A stretch of 60,000 nucleotides of DNA, from positions 236,499 to 296,498 of the forward strand of contig NMRA01000344.1 of the NCBI GenBank assembly GCA_002633005.1, given 5' to 3'. The notes beneath the pieces are model-generated. The model worked only from the letters and a program-made list of their open reading frames with translations, ran no database searches and was not told the DNA's origin. The position numbers and the translations under genes are program-made. This DNA comes from Phoronis australis. Taxonomy: Eukaryota; Phoronida; Phoronidae. Shown here in pieces: positions 1 to 13,900 of this stretch. Every line of letters starts with the position of its first letter. Within the stretch, counting starts at the first letter, position 1.

Positions 1-245
1 CATGTTGAGACATATCTGTCAGACAGCATTGAGCTGATGAGTGGAGCACATTCTAACACAGCATGTTGAGACTTATGTGTCAGACAGCATTGAGCTGGTG
101 AGTGGAACACATTCTAACACAGCATGTTGAGACTTATGTGTCAGACAGCATTGAGCTGGTGAGTGGAACACATTCTAACACAGCATGTTGAGACTTATGT
201 GTCAGACAGCATTGAGCTGGTGAGTGGAACACATTCTAACACATC
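1..245. repeat. 61-bp tandem repeat (minisatellite), about four copies
   Basis: The phrase catgttgaga recurs at 1, 62, 123 and 184, a constant 61-bp step with few mismatches. The array starts before the window and decays near 245. No coding role is visible. Confidence 0.95.
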
Positions 246-629
246 ATGTGTAGATTAACCTGTCTGTCACCTCTAAACTGATACACAATCCTATTGTCAA
301 CTGAATACCTTCTTATTTAGTTGAATGTGTGGAAACTTGTCTGTTGTTGGACTAACTATAATTGTGTTTACATTCTTTCCCACAAAGAGGGCAGCACTGG
401 GAAATGATGATGTAACATGGCTTCTCATTGATGAAGTATCATTATAATTCTGGTTGGTTTGGTAACATTCAGATGTTCCCGTTGGTTGATGTTTAAAAAT
501 GCTGCTCCATCTATTGAGAAATGCCTTTTAGCTTGCAGCTGCTGCAACAACAAGAACATACTAAAGCATGTATTGCTCACAGGTTTGTGTTTTCTAACAC
601 ACTCAAAATAACAAAGGATCAAAAGGATT

Positions 630-1350
630 CACAATACTTCTCAAGCGCCTTCCCAGACCTTACATTTCATAATACTTCTCAACCTCCTTCCCAGTCCATA
701 CGTTTCACAATACTTCTCGAACTCCTTCCCAGACCATACATTCTCAATACTTCTCAACCCCCTTCCCAGACCAGACGTTCACAATGCTTCTCAACCTCCT
801 TCCTAAACCATACGTTTGACAATACTTCTCAAGCTCGTTCCCGGACCAGACGTTCACAATACTTCTCAACCTCCTTCCCAGACCATACGTTCGTAATACT
901 TCTGTAGCTTCTTCCCAGTCCATACGTTTCACAATACTTGTCAACCTCTTTCCCTGTCCATACATTTCACAATACTTCTCAACCTCCTTCCCAAACCATA
1001 CGTTCACAATACTTCTCAAGCTCCTTCCCAGTCCATACATTTCACAATACTTCTCGAACTCCTTCCCAGACCATACATTCTCAATACTTCTCAACCCCCT
1101 TCCCACACCACACGTTTCACGATACTTCTCAACCTCCTTCCTGGTCCAGACGTTCACAATACTTCTCAACCTCCTTCTCGGACCATATGTTAACAATAGT
1201 TCTCAACCTCCTTCCCAAACCATACGTTCACAATACTTGTTAACCTCTTTCCTGGACCATATGTTCACAATACTTCTCTACCTCTTTCCCAGACCATGTG
1301 CTCACAATTCTTCTCAACCTCCTTCCTAGACCATACGTTCACATTACTTC
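630..1350. repeat. Degenerate 37-38 bp minisatellite, about 19 copies
   Basis: Units resemble CAATACTTCTCAACCTCCTT followed by a CCCAGACCATACGTTC-like half. Copies differ by point changes and small indels. Both strands stay open by chance because the unit lacks stops, giving long repetitive frames that are not genes. The rest of 246-1910 is AT-rich and shows no supported exon. Confidence 0.9.
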
Positions 1351-1910
1351 TCGTGTTTATGACAAAAGCTCACACCAAGCCATGCATACTGTTATCCGTT
1401 CATGAATTTTTGCTTGTCATTCGTCATCCTTTCACAGGACCACTTTCCTGCAAAGTTGGCGCTGTGAAAAAGGATATTATGTCCCTGTGACTGGAGACAA
1501 AGACACTGATGACTTGAAAGACCGGTGGTCACACTCTGTAGACATTGTAGCCAGAGGTCAACCACAGCTGACTGGCTGTAATGTTTGTCCTGTCTGATGA
1601 AGATATGCTTAAATCTGTGCAATCTGTTTTGCAAATGTTATCTGTTGTTCAATGTCTCCTTCCTTTGTTGTAATGAATATAGTCTTTGGACATATTGCAT
1701 CAATGAACAGCACAGCAGTTGCATTCTCTGTGTAAAACATAATCTTCAGGTACTGGTAATGAACAAACTAGGGATACAATAAATTTTGTTGTAAAACCTT
1801 TTACGTCTGTATTTTGCACATCACATTGCTGAAGGCAAGCATGCATTGAGGCTTATTAAAACATTAAATAGATATTTTATCGCATTCTTTCACACCTTAA
1901 ATTGTTACAG

Positions 1911-4900
1911 GGGGCTGATGACGTTCCCAGTCCTGAGACAATGAATGGAAGCACAGACTATGAAGAGGTCCTTGCCAAAGCCATAGTGGATAAGGTTTGT
2001 GGAAATGATTGAATCGAAACACAAATTTACTTAAGTCAGGAATGCAAAGATTTCAGAAAAAAGTAACGTAAAATTCGCAAAAATGAATCGTAAATTTTGA
2101 TGGAGAATTAAAGTGCTTGACCTAGAACAAATGTTTCACGGATTTGCCCTAATAATTAAAAGATTCAACTTCTGCTTGTAATGTGCAACTTATGTTTGTA
2201 TTCAAAATTGTGTAGGACCCTAGAAAAATGCCCAAATGTGGCTAACTTTGGAACACTAAATCTCAGAAATGGGTGCAATGTATACAATTACAGAGTTAAT
2301 TTCTATACTTTTCTAAATATGTATCTACATGTACTGACTTGTCAATAAGGTCTCCCATATATCTACATGTACTGACTTCTCAATAAGGTCTCCCATATAT
2401 CTTCATGTACTGACTTGTCAATAAGGTCTCCCATATATCTACATGTACTGACTTCTCAATAAGGTCTCTCATATATCTACATGTACTGACTTGTCAATAA
2501 GGTCTCCCATATATCTACATGTACTGACTTCTCAATAAGGTCTCCCATATATCTACATGTACTGACTTGTCAATAAGGTCTCCCATATATCTACATGTAC
2601 TGACTTGTCAATAAGGTCTCCCATAATTTTAATCATTACGAGAAATATGATGGGCTATGACAGGATGGACACTGACTGTTTCAATGTATTCATGACCATG
2701 TGGACTTGTACTAGTTGTCATAACATCTTTCAAACGTCGTTCAGTCTCTTCAAAGAAAGGGTGATAATATGGTCAAACTGTTTAGGGATGTTCCAGTAAA
2801 ATCTGTATGGGAGGGGGGAAGGCACCTTTTTTTTGCACCCACCACCCATAGTTTTCATTTGTTTCTTCAGCCTACCACCCGTAATTTTTTATGAGTTTGA
2901 AATGCAACCACCCGTAATTTTTTTTTGTTCTTGTGGTTGACTGCACAGGCGCTTGAGTTTATCTGTTCCTCCATCACCACTAACGTCATTCATTACTAAG
3001 AAAACATATGTTTCTTATTTATGGTTATTAGCCATCGAGAAATTCGAGCACCTGTGGTTAAATGGTGTTATGGGCATGCCGATAAGGAGATCGGAGGGAA
3101 TGAAAAAGTTGGGCTTTTTGCAAGTTGCATTTTTGTTTCAGTTTTTGATTCTGTGCGGATTGTTTATAAAATTTACTAAAATTACCCACCATCAAACATT
3201 TATGGCCCAATGAAACAACAACGACCTGTAAATTTATATTTTTTTGAATTACGACCACCAGCCATTTTGAATTTAAATCAAACGCAACCACCCATAAATT
3301 TTTATTTCAGTTGCCTTCCCCCCCACACAGATTTTGCTGGAACAGCCCTTACTCTTTTTGTTGAGACAAGATGAGGCATGTCACTTACGAGAACTAGTAC
3401 TAACGTTTCTTTTCCTGAGGCACTGTGCTGTGTTGTAGTTACTGTGTTGTAGATAGTTACTCTTCAATTTGTGCAATATGTTTATCTCATTAGATCAAAA
3501 GAAACCGTGGCATACAAAATGGTGCAGACATCAACTCGAACTCCACAAGCAAGAGACCAGACTCACTGCCAGCTAATAATCCTGTCATGGACAATGACTC
3601 TCCTGAGGAGTCACTCCCTCAGTCGCCTGTTCGGAAGATCGTCCCACAAGAGAGCACGGATCAGGAAGTAGATCTTCGTCAGTTGGCCGACGCCACGCGT
3701 CGACGCAAACTGGAACTGCCCACATTTGATATCCATGACGATGGGGCACTCGACTCTGATCTCCTGGCTACTGGCACGGAGACAGAGGATGACATGGGAG
3801 ATAATCCTGACTCGAGCACAATGGCTAGGTAAGAAGTCTTTATAATTGTTTTCTTTGCATATCTATTTCTGTACGGATTGGATCCAGAAATTATGACAAG
3901 CGATAGTTTTCTGGAAATATAATTATGTAATGTACCATTAGATTACTTTATCGAACTGTCAGTCAACATTTTGTCTATAAATAACTCCCAGCGAAGTCTA
4001 GCTGATGTAGTCTTCTGTATCAGATGTTTGTTAGTTCTTATCTCAGTATGATACAAGACAGTCGAGTTATATTTCGTAACAGTGAGTGTTCCAATTCAAA
4101 TGTTAGCGTTTTTGGAAAAGTAAGAGCGCTGTGGCATTACTTGTACTGTATTCTTGCGTACATGACAGGTGGGAGGTGGACTCCAACATTTCATCAGTAA
4201 GTATGAGGAGCTGGAAGGCTAACTGGTTCTTCAAAGAGAAGAACACTATCTCACCCTACGACAACTTGGGTCACAAGGTGTTCCACTCGGATAATGAGGA
4301 CAGTGTAATGATGTTTGTACCCAAGACGGGCAACCCCAAGGTACAGATAGGGGACAGGTTAGTAAGCGCTTGACACTGTCTTGGACTTGCTTCCCGTCTT
4401 AATGGTTTGCCATTGTATGTCATTACAAGAAATGGGAAGGAGTCGTTCCTGTTTCAATGTCCGTCCTTCCTGTTTATTGTCTGTCATTTCCGTCCAAGGC
4501 TCATGCTTCCTGTTGTTTCACAAAACCTGTAGATATAATTTTATGGCTAAATGAGAGTTGGTGTCCAAAGACTACTTGTCCTATTTGAAGTATATCTGTC
4601 TCGCTCAGTTCAGATGGTCACAAACCAAACTTTCAAGTAGGTAGACACCAAGACATTTCCAGGAATAACAGAAATATTTTGCAACCTAAGCAGTGTTGAA
4701 AATGAGAAACACTGTCTTCATCCTGTATTGAGAGGTTTTTTGAAAAATTTCATACTGGAGGTACTGTCACTCTGCCACGCAGAGAAGAAAATGTTTCCCG
4801 GTAGGCATTAAAAAGCTATGACGTTTTAAAACATCTGTCCTTGTATATTTATTAAGCACAGGTATTGAGAACAAATTTTAAAGTACTTAAAAATGTATGC

Positions 4901-7900
4901 CTGTATATGTAAGCAGTCTATATTATGTACACATAATGATCGATTGATTGATAAATCCTCAGCAGAGCAAAATTGTCCTCAGTAGGTTCACGTATATCAT
5001 CAACTTAAAAATTGTAAGTGCCGCACTTAGTAACTAATTTGAGCTAGACATGGAACAGTCAATAACTAAACATTGAAGCTGTCTGAGTGTCTAAATCTTT
5101 GGTGGCATGGCATCAACATTATATCTGTATCATCGTTTTAATACTTACAGGGATGCTGATGAGATGTCTGAACTGTCAGAGAACCGTTCTGATCTGAGTG
5201 ACATCAGCGACTTTGATGAGAATGACCCCGAGGCCAGTGCTGAGTTGAAACAGGTCACAAGTCAAATCATGTCTGAGTTCATGGAAGAAGTATCTGATGA
5301 AGAGTTAGACCCGGAGATATGTTTCTCACGTAGTGGCCGAGCTCCGTCCATCATTAGTGATAGTGGGTCAGAAAACCGGATGAGCCTGTCGCAGAGAACC
5401 AGCGAAAGGTCGTCACCACAGCAACAGCAACAACAGGTGCATTCTCAGCGTCAGCCGGTGGCGGTCACATCACCACAGCCTGCACCCAGGAGGCGGAGGA
5501 GCAATGATGTGCCATCTGCTGTGGATTCACCGCAAGCACGTAGCACACCGGTGCAGGATGTGAAAGAGAAGACGGAGGTGAAGAAAACTGTAACACAAGA
5601 ATTGGTTGAACACGGGACAGAATGTGCCGATATCAAATTTCATACTAAACCTAGAACACTGACAGTAGGTGAGGGTCAGTCAGCCACGTTCACTGCTGAG
5701 ATCGGTTGTAAAGAGTCAATAGGTAAGTTTGCTGCACTTTTCACAAAAACAACATTCTAGTTGACACTACTATCATTTGTCAGCTTGGTTAGTTTCTTAC
5801 AAGCTTCAAGAAATGAGGTGGAAATTGGAAGGAAATGAATTGTTAGTCATTAATGAATTGATGGAAATTTGTTCCAAAATTTCACCCAGATGTCAAATTT
5901 AGAAGCCATTTTGTCAAAAAAAAGCTATGGAAAGTACTCTGCGATTGGTACTTACAGCTCCTAGCCTCCATTTTGGGTATTGCCATAGCTATTAAGTCAA
6001 AATATCAAGAAGTGCAATTAATGGAAAACTGTGTATGCTTTGCAGTGTTTTGAGCGGAAAATTTTCTCTGTTTTCAAAATTGTGTAAGTACTGTGCTAAT
6101 TTCAGAGGGTCATTTAGGAAAAGGGGTGCCTATGATCAGATATTTGGTTTTAGACTATTTTTAACCGCCATATTTTGTAGTGATCGACAAGTTTGCTGTA
6201 GTTGTGAACAGGGTACTCTTAAATAATGAGGCTTTGAAATGGCAGGTATCCTTGGTGTCGTGCTTGGAAATGATTTTGCAAGCTTCACTTTTGATACTCA
6301 GTCAATTTTTTTCAGATGTGTTTTGGTATCGAGATTTTGGCGATCGAATTGAGCAACTGGAGCACAGTGAAAAATATGAAATCTTGGAGAAGGGTAAACA
6401 GTACAGTCTAGAAATCTACGACTGTAATGTTAAAGACTTTGGACAATACATGTGCATAGCAGCCAGTGAGAACGGCTCGAGTAACTGGTTTTTTGGCCTG
6501 AAGGTCAAAGGTAAACAAAAACCCCCGAGAAAGAAGCTAGTCAAACGTCGCAGCAGGCAGCCATAATTGGAGGTGGGATCTGGTAACGGCTTTTGAAGTT
6601 TGTGCGCTTTGACCCTAAGCCTTCATCCTGTATTTTACTTGTACATAATAATGCACTGTACATATGAGTTTTGATCTGTATCATATTCAATTTTTATTCC
6701 TCCCTTTCCCCAAACGTGTACATATTTGATACATATGAGTTTCCCTCACCTCTGTTTCATCAAATTATTATTTTTACGCCCCAATTCCACACCGTATGTG
6801 TAAGCACATCAGAATTAAGTGTAAGTTTTGTCCCTTATGATTATCGTATGAAATATATTGTCAGCATATTATTTTTATTCCCCTTAGTACATTAGATGAT
6901 TTTTTCATGTACATTCTTAATTTTTCAAGTTAATTGCTTACACGAAAATCAAAAATTGTTTTTTAACCCACGTATGTTTATTGCTTGATGTGAAGAATTT
7001 TATGATTAATGCCAGGATGAATTTATTGATATTCAAGTTTGGTCAAAATCTTGCTAAGATTAGAAAAGTCGCCCTGTTTTTCTGTTCTGTGCCAGCCATG
7101 TTACAGTTTGTGCGTAGTTTAGCATAACTTTCTGCATAAAGGAGTGCTACAAGTTAAGTACTGTTAGTAGTCATAAATAAGCTTGCGTTAGTAGTCATAA
7201 ATAAGCTTGTTTGACTGGTTTAGGCAAATCCAGTAAAACAATTGCCGCACAGCCAAGCTTCATTTCAATCCCACCTCCTGCGTTGAGTGGCGTTCATTCC
7301 TGTGTTTCACCAAAATGAATTCAAACCCTGCTTGTGTTGCCTCCCACAGTTCCCCTCTTTGGTTGTGCTAGTGCCTGATTGGCTGTTTGCCCCGACCTTT
7401 GACTCGCATCTTGTCACATTTTTATGACCAACCTGTGCACATGTTTGCTGTATTGACTTCATTTTGGGATCATTAAATAGTTCAGGTGAGTATTTATAGT
7501 ACACTTCAATCTATTGAAATTAGAAAATAATTAGTGTGTCCTACACCAAAAGCGATGAAAATTTGTTAAGCAAATCTTCAAAGTGTCTTATTATTAACTC
7601 ACTGTTTACAAAACAAAGGACGCATGCAATTAAAAATAGAATGTTGTTAAGTACCAATGATGTCACAGTGATCTTGACGAGTGCTGTGGAAATCTTTGTA
7701 AATCAATGGACTCAGCCTCCAGTGCTACTTCGCCTGTGTCACCTCTAACTCAGTTATGGTCCGTGTTATCACATACTTACAGTGCAAGCCAAAAATAACC
7801 GTACAAAATACCGTACAAAATAACTGTACAAAATTTTGTTTCCCTATCACGACGACTCTTCTTAAATTGTTCTCTCTCTCCTCTGAGAATGACTTGTACT

Positions 7901-10900
7901 TGTGCTCAGATGTCATGATGGAGAGTTCTGCTCACAGTCATCACAATGGGGCAATTCACGTGTCATTTTGTCTCATTATATTTGGCATTTACTACACCTA
8001 ATGCCCGCAATGTCAATTAAATAAATCAGTTGAGGTTTCAACCAAGCGGGTAATTATGGCTTAACAAGTGAGTTCATTTTCACTACCTGTGCCAGTGATA
8101 CTCTAACAGGGCTTGAAATTTTCTTCTTTTAAGAGGATTTCCTCTTTTTTGGTTTCGATTTCCTCTTATTTGGTTTCCAGTTTCCTCTTTTTGCGTGCCT
8201 TTTCATCATTATTTTGACTTTATTCATGCAAATTTATTTCAGCTAAATTTTACAACATAAATAGTATTTCTACCGCATGAGCCTATTTATTTGGGTAACA
8301 TACATCACCTGGAAAATTTTCTTCAGAATCTTTTTGTCATTGGTCATTCCAAACCCTGTTTAAAAACCAACTGGCACCAGGCGAAGGAATTTGATGAGTA
8401 GTTGTTCTAGATACCTGGTTACAGTCCTTCCTAACTTGTAGTGGCTTAACTTGTAACCTCTGACCCCTTCCTTATCCAGATCAACCCATAGACATGTCAC
8501 CTCCTGAGTTCATCAAAGGCTTAAGTGACCTTGAAAGGTTAGAAGGCCAGAGTGCAAAGTTGAGAGTGAAGGTCAAAGGTGTCCCTCACCCCAGAGTGCT
8601 GTGGTATAAAGATGGTAGTCTGCTAGAACACTCCATAGAATATAATATAGGTAGGTAGATGTCTATTGTCACTGGTTTCTCTCCCTCTTCAGACTTCTTT
8701 TGCATTCTTGCCATTCTCAACTAATCTTTAAAATGTCAACAGCTCTAAAATCATTAAATTGGTCGTCAATTAGTTAAAAGTTGTCTAGTATCATCATGGA
8801 TGTTTAAGTTTCTTAAAAATAGTTGTGTTGATGGAGAATATTGCAGATTCACAGAATGCTATTTGTGAAATGATACCAGCGCTAATTTGTTCTGTTGTTC
8901 TATTGTTATTTTATCATGTAATTTTATCATGTCGTGAACACATCCACTAAAACAAGAAGCTGTAGGAACACCGCATTTATCCACCTTCACTCTTATCAGG
9001 CTTCTATTGTGAGTCAGCATGCGTGAATAATTGGCTGATAAGCCACCTCTGGAACTACTTTTGGCTGAAAGGATGACCAGGCCATAAAATGATAATATTA
9101 GCCAAGNTATTTCAGTATATATGGAGTCTTCTACACAAACAAGGTGATTAGAGGAATCACTCTCTAGCCTGACCTGGGTAACGTCACCAAATTTCATGTT
9201 TTTCAAAAAATCTTAACAGAACGTGTTGGCAACAGAGACTACGCTCTAACGTTGGACTACTTGACCCTGGACCATGATGCCGAGTACTCAGTTGTAGCCA
9301 ATAACAGAGCGGGACGAGCTAAATCTACGGCACAGCTGTTAGTTGAGCCTAAGCCTGACGAAGGTTGGTAGTGCCCATTTTGAAGCCTCATATTGGCTTT
9401 GTTATGTTTGGAAACTTTAAAAGATTCAATGCTGTGAATGTTTTTTGCCATAGAGTTTTTAAACTGTGATTCTCAAATACTTGTTTTATAGTTGTAGTCA
9501 TTGTGTTGTATTAGCATTTTCTCACATGAACTGAGCATGTTTTATTTCAAAAGTTCATAAAATGAGCATATTTTGTACCTGTCAAACTGAACACATTTTA
9601 TATATGCGTACATGAACGAACATGGTTTTCATCTGAGTTCATGAACTGAGCATACCCGCGTTCATGAACTGTGTCACCTTCTAATGCTGTGTGTATCAAG
9701 TCATTTTTGCTATCTGTGCTCCCTCTTATTCACTGATGTCATTGATTTTCCTAAATAACACATTCTCTTGAATTTTGCAGAGGAAGAAAAACGCTACTCG
9801 CCACGGGTAAGCTACTCTCCAAGAACCCAGGCACCACCTGCGAACAAGCCTAAGAATCTCAGTGGCTCACAGGTAAGCAAATGATTGTGTTTGGTAAAAG
9901 TTAGAATTAGTTGTCAATAATCCTTTACAATGATTTCATTTAATTAACAAATAACCTCTGTCGATTCAAAACTTCAGTCAAACTAAACTTGTCTTGGTCT
10001 TTTAAATGTTCTGTATTTGATTAAAATAATTTTTTGAGGTCAATGTTTCAGGTACCTCGTGTTCAAGTGCCAGATCGTCAGGAGTCAATAGATGGCATCA
10101 CAAGTGGTCAGATGTCTCCAGACTCGGCCATCTGCAGCTCTGTAGATACCGACATTGATCGCCACAGAGATGACATTATAAAACAGTTTTCTGATGTGGT
10201 ACTTATTGTCCTTTTTTGTTAATTATAAATAACTTTTAGTCATCTTGCAATCGGTAATCTTCAGTTGTAAACTGATCGAAAACCCCAGTCAAAAGTAATC
10301 TGGAAATATGCACAAATAGTGTTGTGTTGATTTCTCAGAAGTTACAGATGTCCCCTGGGATTTCACTAAGTCCTGCATCCTACTTAGACAATAGTCTACT
10401 AAAAAGTGCAGCTGGTTTGATACACAATGCATCAGATGTATGCAGGCTTCTCAGCCAGGCTCATTGCACTAAACTCCTGGAAGCATTTTTTTCGTTTAAT
10501 AATAGATGCATGGAACACATATAGACGTACACACAAATTAAGATTGACTTGTGGAACTAGAGACTTGACTCGAGGATCTAGTGCTGGGATCCAGTGAATC
10601 TACTAATTGAGAACTGGAGGCTGAAATTCAACCCACAAGTGTATTAGAAGTTTTTGAACATTATTACATAAAGTTGAAATTGTCGTTACCAATTTTTCGT
10701 TACTTAATACATTTCAGAAGACTTCAGCATCACCTGTGAGAGAATCAGCGCCATCTACGGCAGACATACCCATGCAGTCAAGCAACACTGTTTCACAAGA
10801 AGAACCTGTCATTCCTGCTCCTGTTTATAGAAGTCTTCGCGAGGCGTACAGGCGACCGCCGTCCCAAAACATGGATTTTTCACTCTCTGTAGAGGTGGGT

Positions 10901-13900
10901 AATTTACATCACAAAGTCACATGAAGTGAACTACAGTTTGGGTGATGATGGTTACATAAGCATTCAAAATAGGATTGAGTTGACAAAAACAATTACAACG
11001 TGTAAACACGTCAGAACATTTTCACAGTTATATCAATTTGGATCGAAATTGAAAGCTGCGATAAGTATACGGTGGAATGCAATCTTCGTAGTTTGAATAG
11101 AGGTTACACCTAAGTGTGTTGAGACACTTGGAAGTTCTTATTTAGAAATTCATTATTGTGTTGTCCAAGGCCAAATTCTAAAATTCCCGTCACTGCAAGT
11201 TCTGTATGTCTTAACTGTGGGTTAATGATTCCAGGAGCCAGACTCTCCAACAAAACCGATGCTGAAGAAGCAAACAGTGACAAAAACACCAACAAAACCT
11301 CAAGACACAGAGAGGTCCTTCACCATACCTTCACCAGTGAAGCCGAAGTTGCAGGAATTGCCAAAAGAGCTTCCTCCAAAAATTCCCTACGATGAATTTC
11401 AAAAACAATACGCATCCGGCATTGTTGGTGATGAGACTATAAGTCGTGGTACACAGAGACCCAAGCAGCGGTCGTCTATTGAGATTTTAGATGATGCTTC
11501 GCATGACATGCCTGACAAAGATCTTCTCCAGCCGTATGTTGACTGCGGGTTGAAGAGAATTGATTCAAAGCGCTACAAGAGAGACTATGTTGTAAACCGA
11601 TCACCACAGGTTCAGCGAAAAAAGTGGGCTTCATCGTCGTCTTCCACAGATGTTGTCAGACCGTCAACATCATCGGATGAGGTACATGATTAGAAATAGT
11701 CACCACATTGTTCAACAAGTAGTTAATATGTATATGTCCACTAAGAGGTCATGAAGCTGCCTGTGCATAATGCTTGCTTTCCTCTTGGTGAAATGTTGAA
11801 GGAATACTTAATAAGGAGGGACATTCACAAAGCTGGACTGGCTGATCACACCTGACCAATGGTATCTTCTTTCTGACGAGAGTAAATTTGACTTTCGTGC
11901 AGATCTTCTAAATTCTGTCCGTTTTAACTAAAAAGTTTATGTTAAAAGCAGGCTCCTTATGCCAGTGATGCCTGCGGTAATTCTTCACTTATTTTGCATA
12001 ATCTAAGATACTTGCCAAAGCATTGCACGTCTTCTATTTTTTGAAGGCTGATTACCTTAATTGCTGCAAATAATGAGACAACTTTCCAATTGTTGTTTCT
12101 ATTACATCTACACAGCCTCAAAAGACTCCTTAATGTTTGTTGAGAAATATCACGAAATAAAAATCACTTGTCAGCTGTATTGTGTGCTTAGAAGGTGAAG
12201 AAATAAGTGTGTTGAGGTACTCCTATTGTGACCAGATGTGACCAGTCGATGTAGCACTATGTTCCATTAAGTAACATACTGAACTTGCATGACTGCGTTC
12301 TTAACCTGTAATGCCATGCTCACCTGCTGCTATGTCTCGCAGAATTTAACGGATCCAGACTTAACTCTGGGGGAAACGATTCAGAGATTTATGTCGTTGG
12401 AATCCCTGACTATCAAACCATCCGTCGATTATCGTTTTGGCAAGGTATCAAAAAATCCTCAACGCCCCTTAGTCTTAGAGCTCCACTGAAGTCTCATAGA
12501 TACACAATAGACTATAAATTGTTAGTTTTTCGCACTAAAATCTTCTTTCTGTTAAATCGTCAAACATGTGTTGTTGATCTTTGGCTCTTATCCAACTTTC
12601 TTGAACGTCTTTAAACTCCATAATGCATTTTTTAACTGTGCAGTTAATTTCGAGAGCACGTTTCTCTGTCCCTCCACTAATCTATGAATGTCTTACTGTA
12701 CTGCTGGTGCACACATCTTCAATCAACACCTGTTGATTTCTCTTACAGGTGAGGAGCGGAGCACGACACCTTTTCCGCTACTGACCTTTCACCCCTTGTC
12801 TCTGACTTGAAGATGCTGTCTGGCACCAACTATGCTAACTTGCTAACGACTCAATCTTCCTCAATATAGTGCACTCCATTTCAAATCTGCAAAGGCTCGT
12901 ACCAGAATGTTTAGCTTATTTTTTTAATGTTCACGATCAAAAATACTGATGTACAATGAGCTTCAAAGCATTTTATCCTGGCATAAAAAATCACTAAGCC
13001 AAGAAGCATGAGCTTGGTTCTGTTGACTTGATCGGAGATGTTGATTACTGCACGGCTGCTAAAGTTGTCGTCAGATATCTCTTTACAATGGAAGCACAGT
13101 CATCTGAATTGATATTAGATCCTCTACTTGATATTGAAAGTAATGGTTAATGATGAAAAACAACTTAATATTTTAACCTACTTTAGAAATACTGTTGGAC
13201 AAGCTTTCAACTCACAAAATTATAATTAAGAAATGAAATACGTTTAACCATTTACTTCTGGTTAGTCAAGAGCCCATTTTTTATTCACTTGTCATTCGAC
13301 TTGAGTTCCCCCTGGTTTGAAAAGTTTATTTTACTGTCTTATCTGTTCATATTTCTGATCATCAGGCCAATTACACACCAGAATTACATCAACTGGCAGT
13401 ATACTTCCACGAGGGGGCGCCTCATGCAGTTTGTCATTTTTGTACTACGCTTTATCTAATTATTGTAGTGATGGTCTGGTTACCAATATTTATTGAACAT
13501 CTTATCTTAGTCTGCTTATGAAAACATGGACTAGGCCCAGTCTTGTAGGAATTGTGCTGGTGCACTATATATTACCATCCTGTTATCAGACTCCACTGTA
13601 ACAGTCGTGATGTAGATAACAAGGCAGGTCTTCTCTATTTAGGTTTAGATACATCAGCTTAATCTTACCATACATGCTGTATATAGTATGCCCTCGCATA
13701 TTTAGCATATATTATAGGATTACAGATTTGGTTACTGTACAGCTTGTGCCATATTACATTTCATTCGTAAACACAATTCATTGTTAATAACATAATACTC
13801 TGTATATATTTCCATTAAATATGTCTGATGCTACTGTATTATTATTTTTGACTAACATTGTACAAGGGTGATATTAATAGAAAAGCAATGGTCAAATATC

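Noticed and set aside
521-1243. Long overlapping open frames on both strands
   Set aside because: They follow the 37-38 bp minisatellite exactly; the peptide repeats mirror the DNA unit and there is no splice chain.
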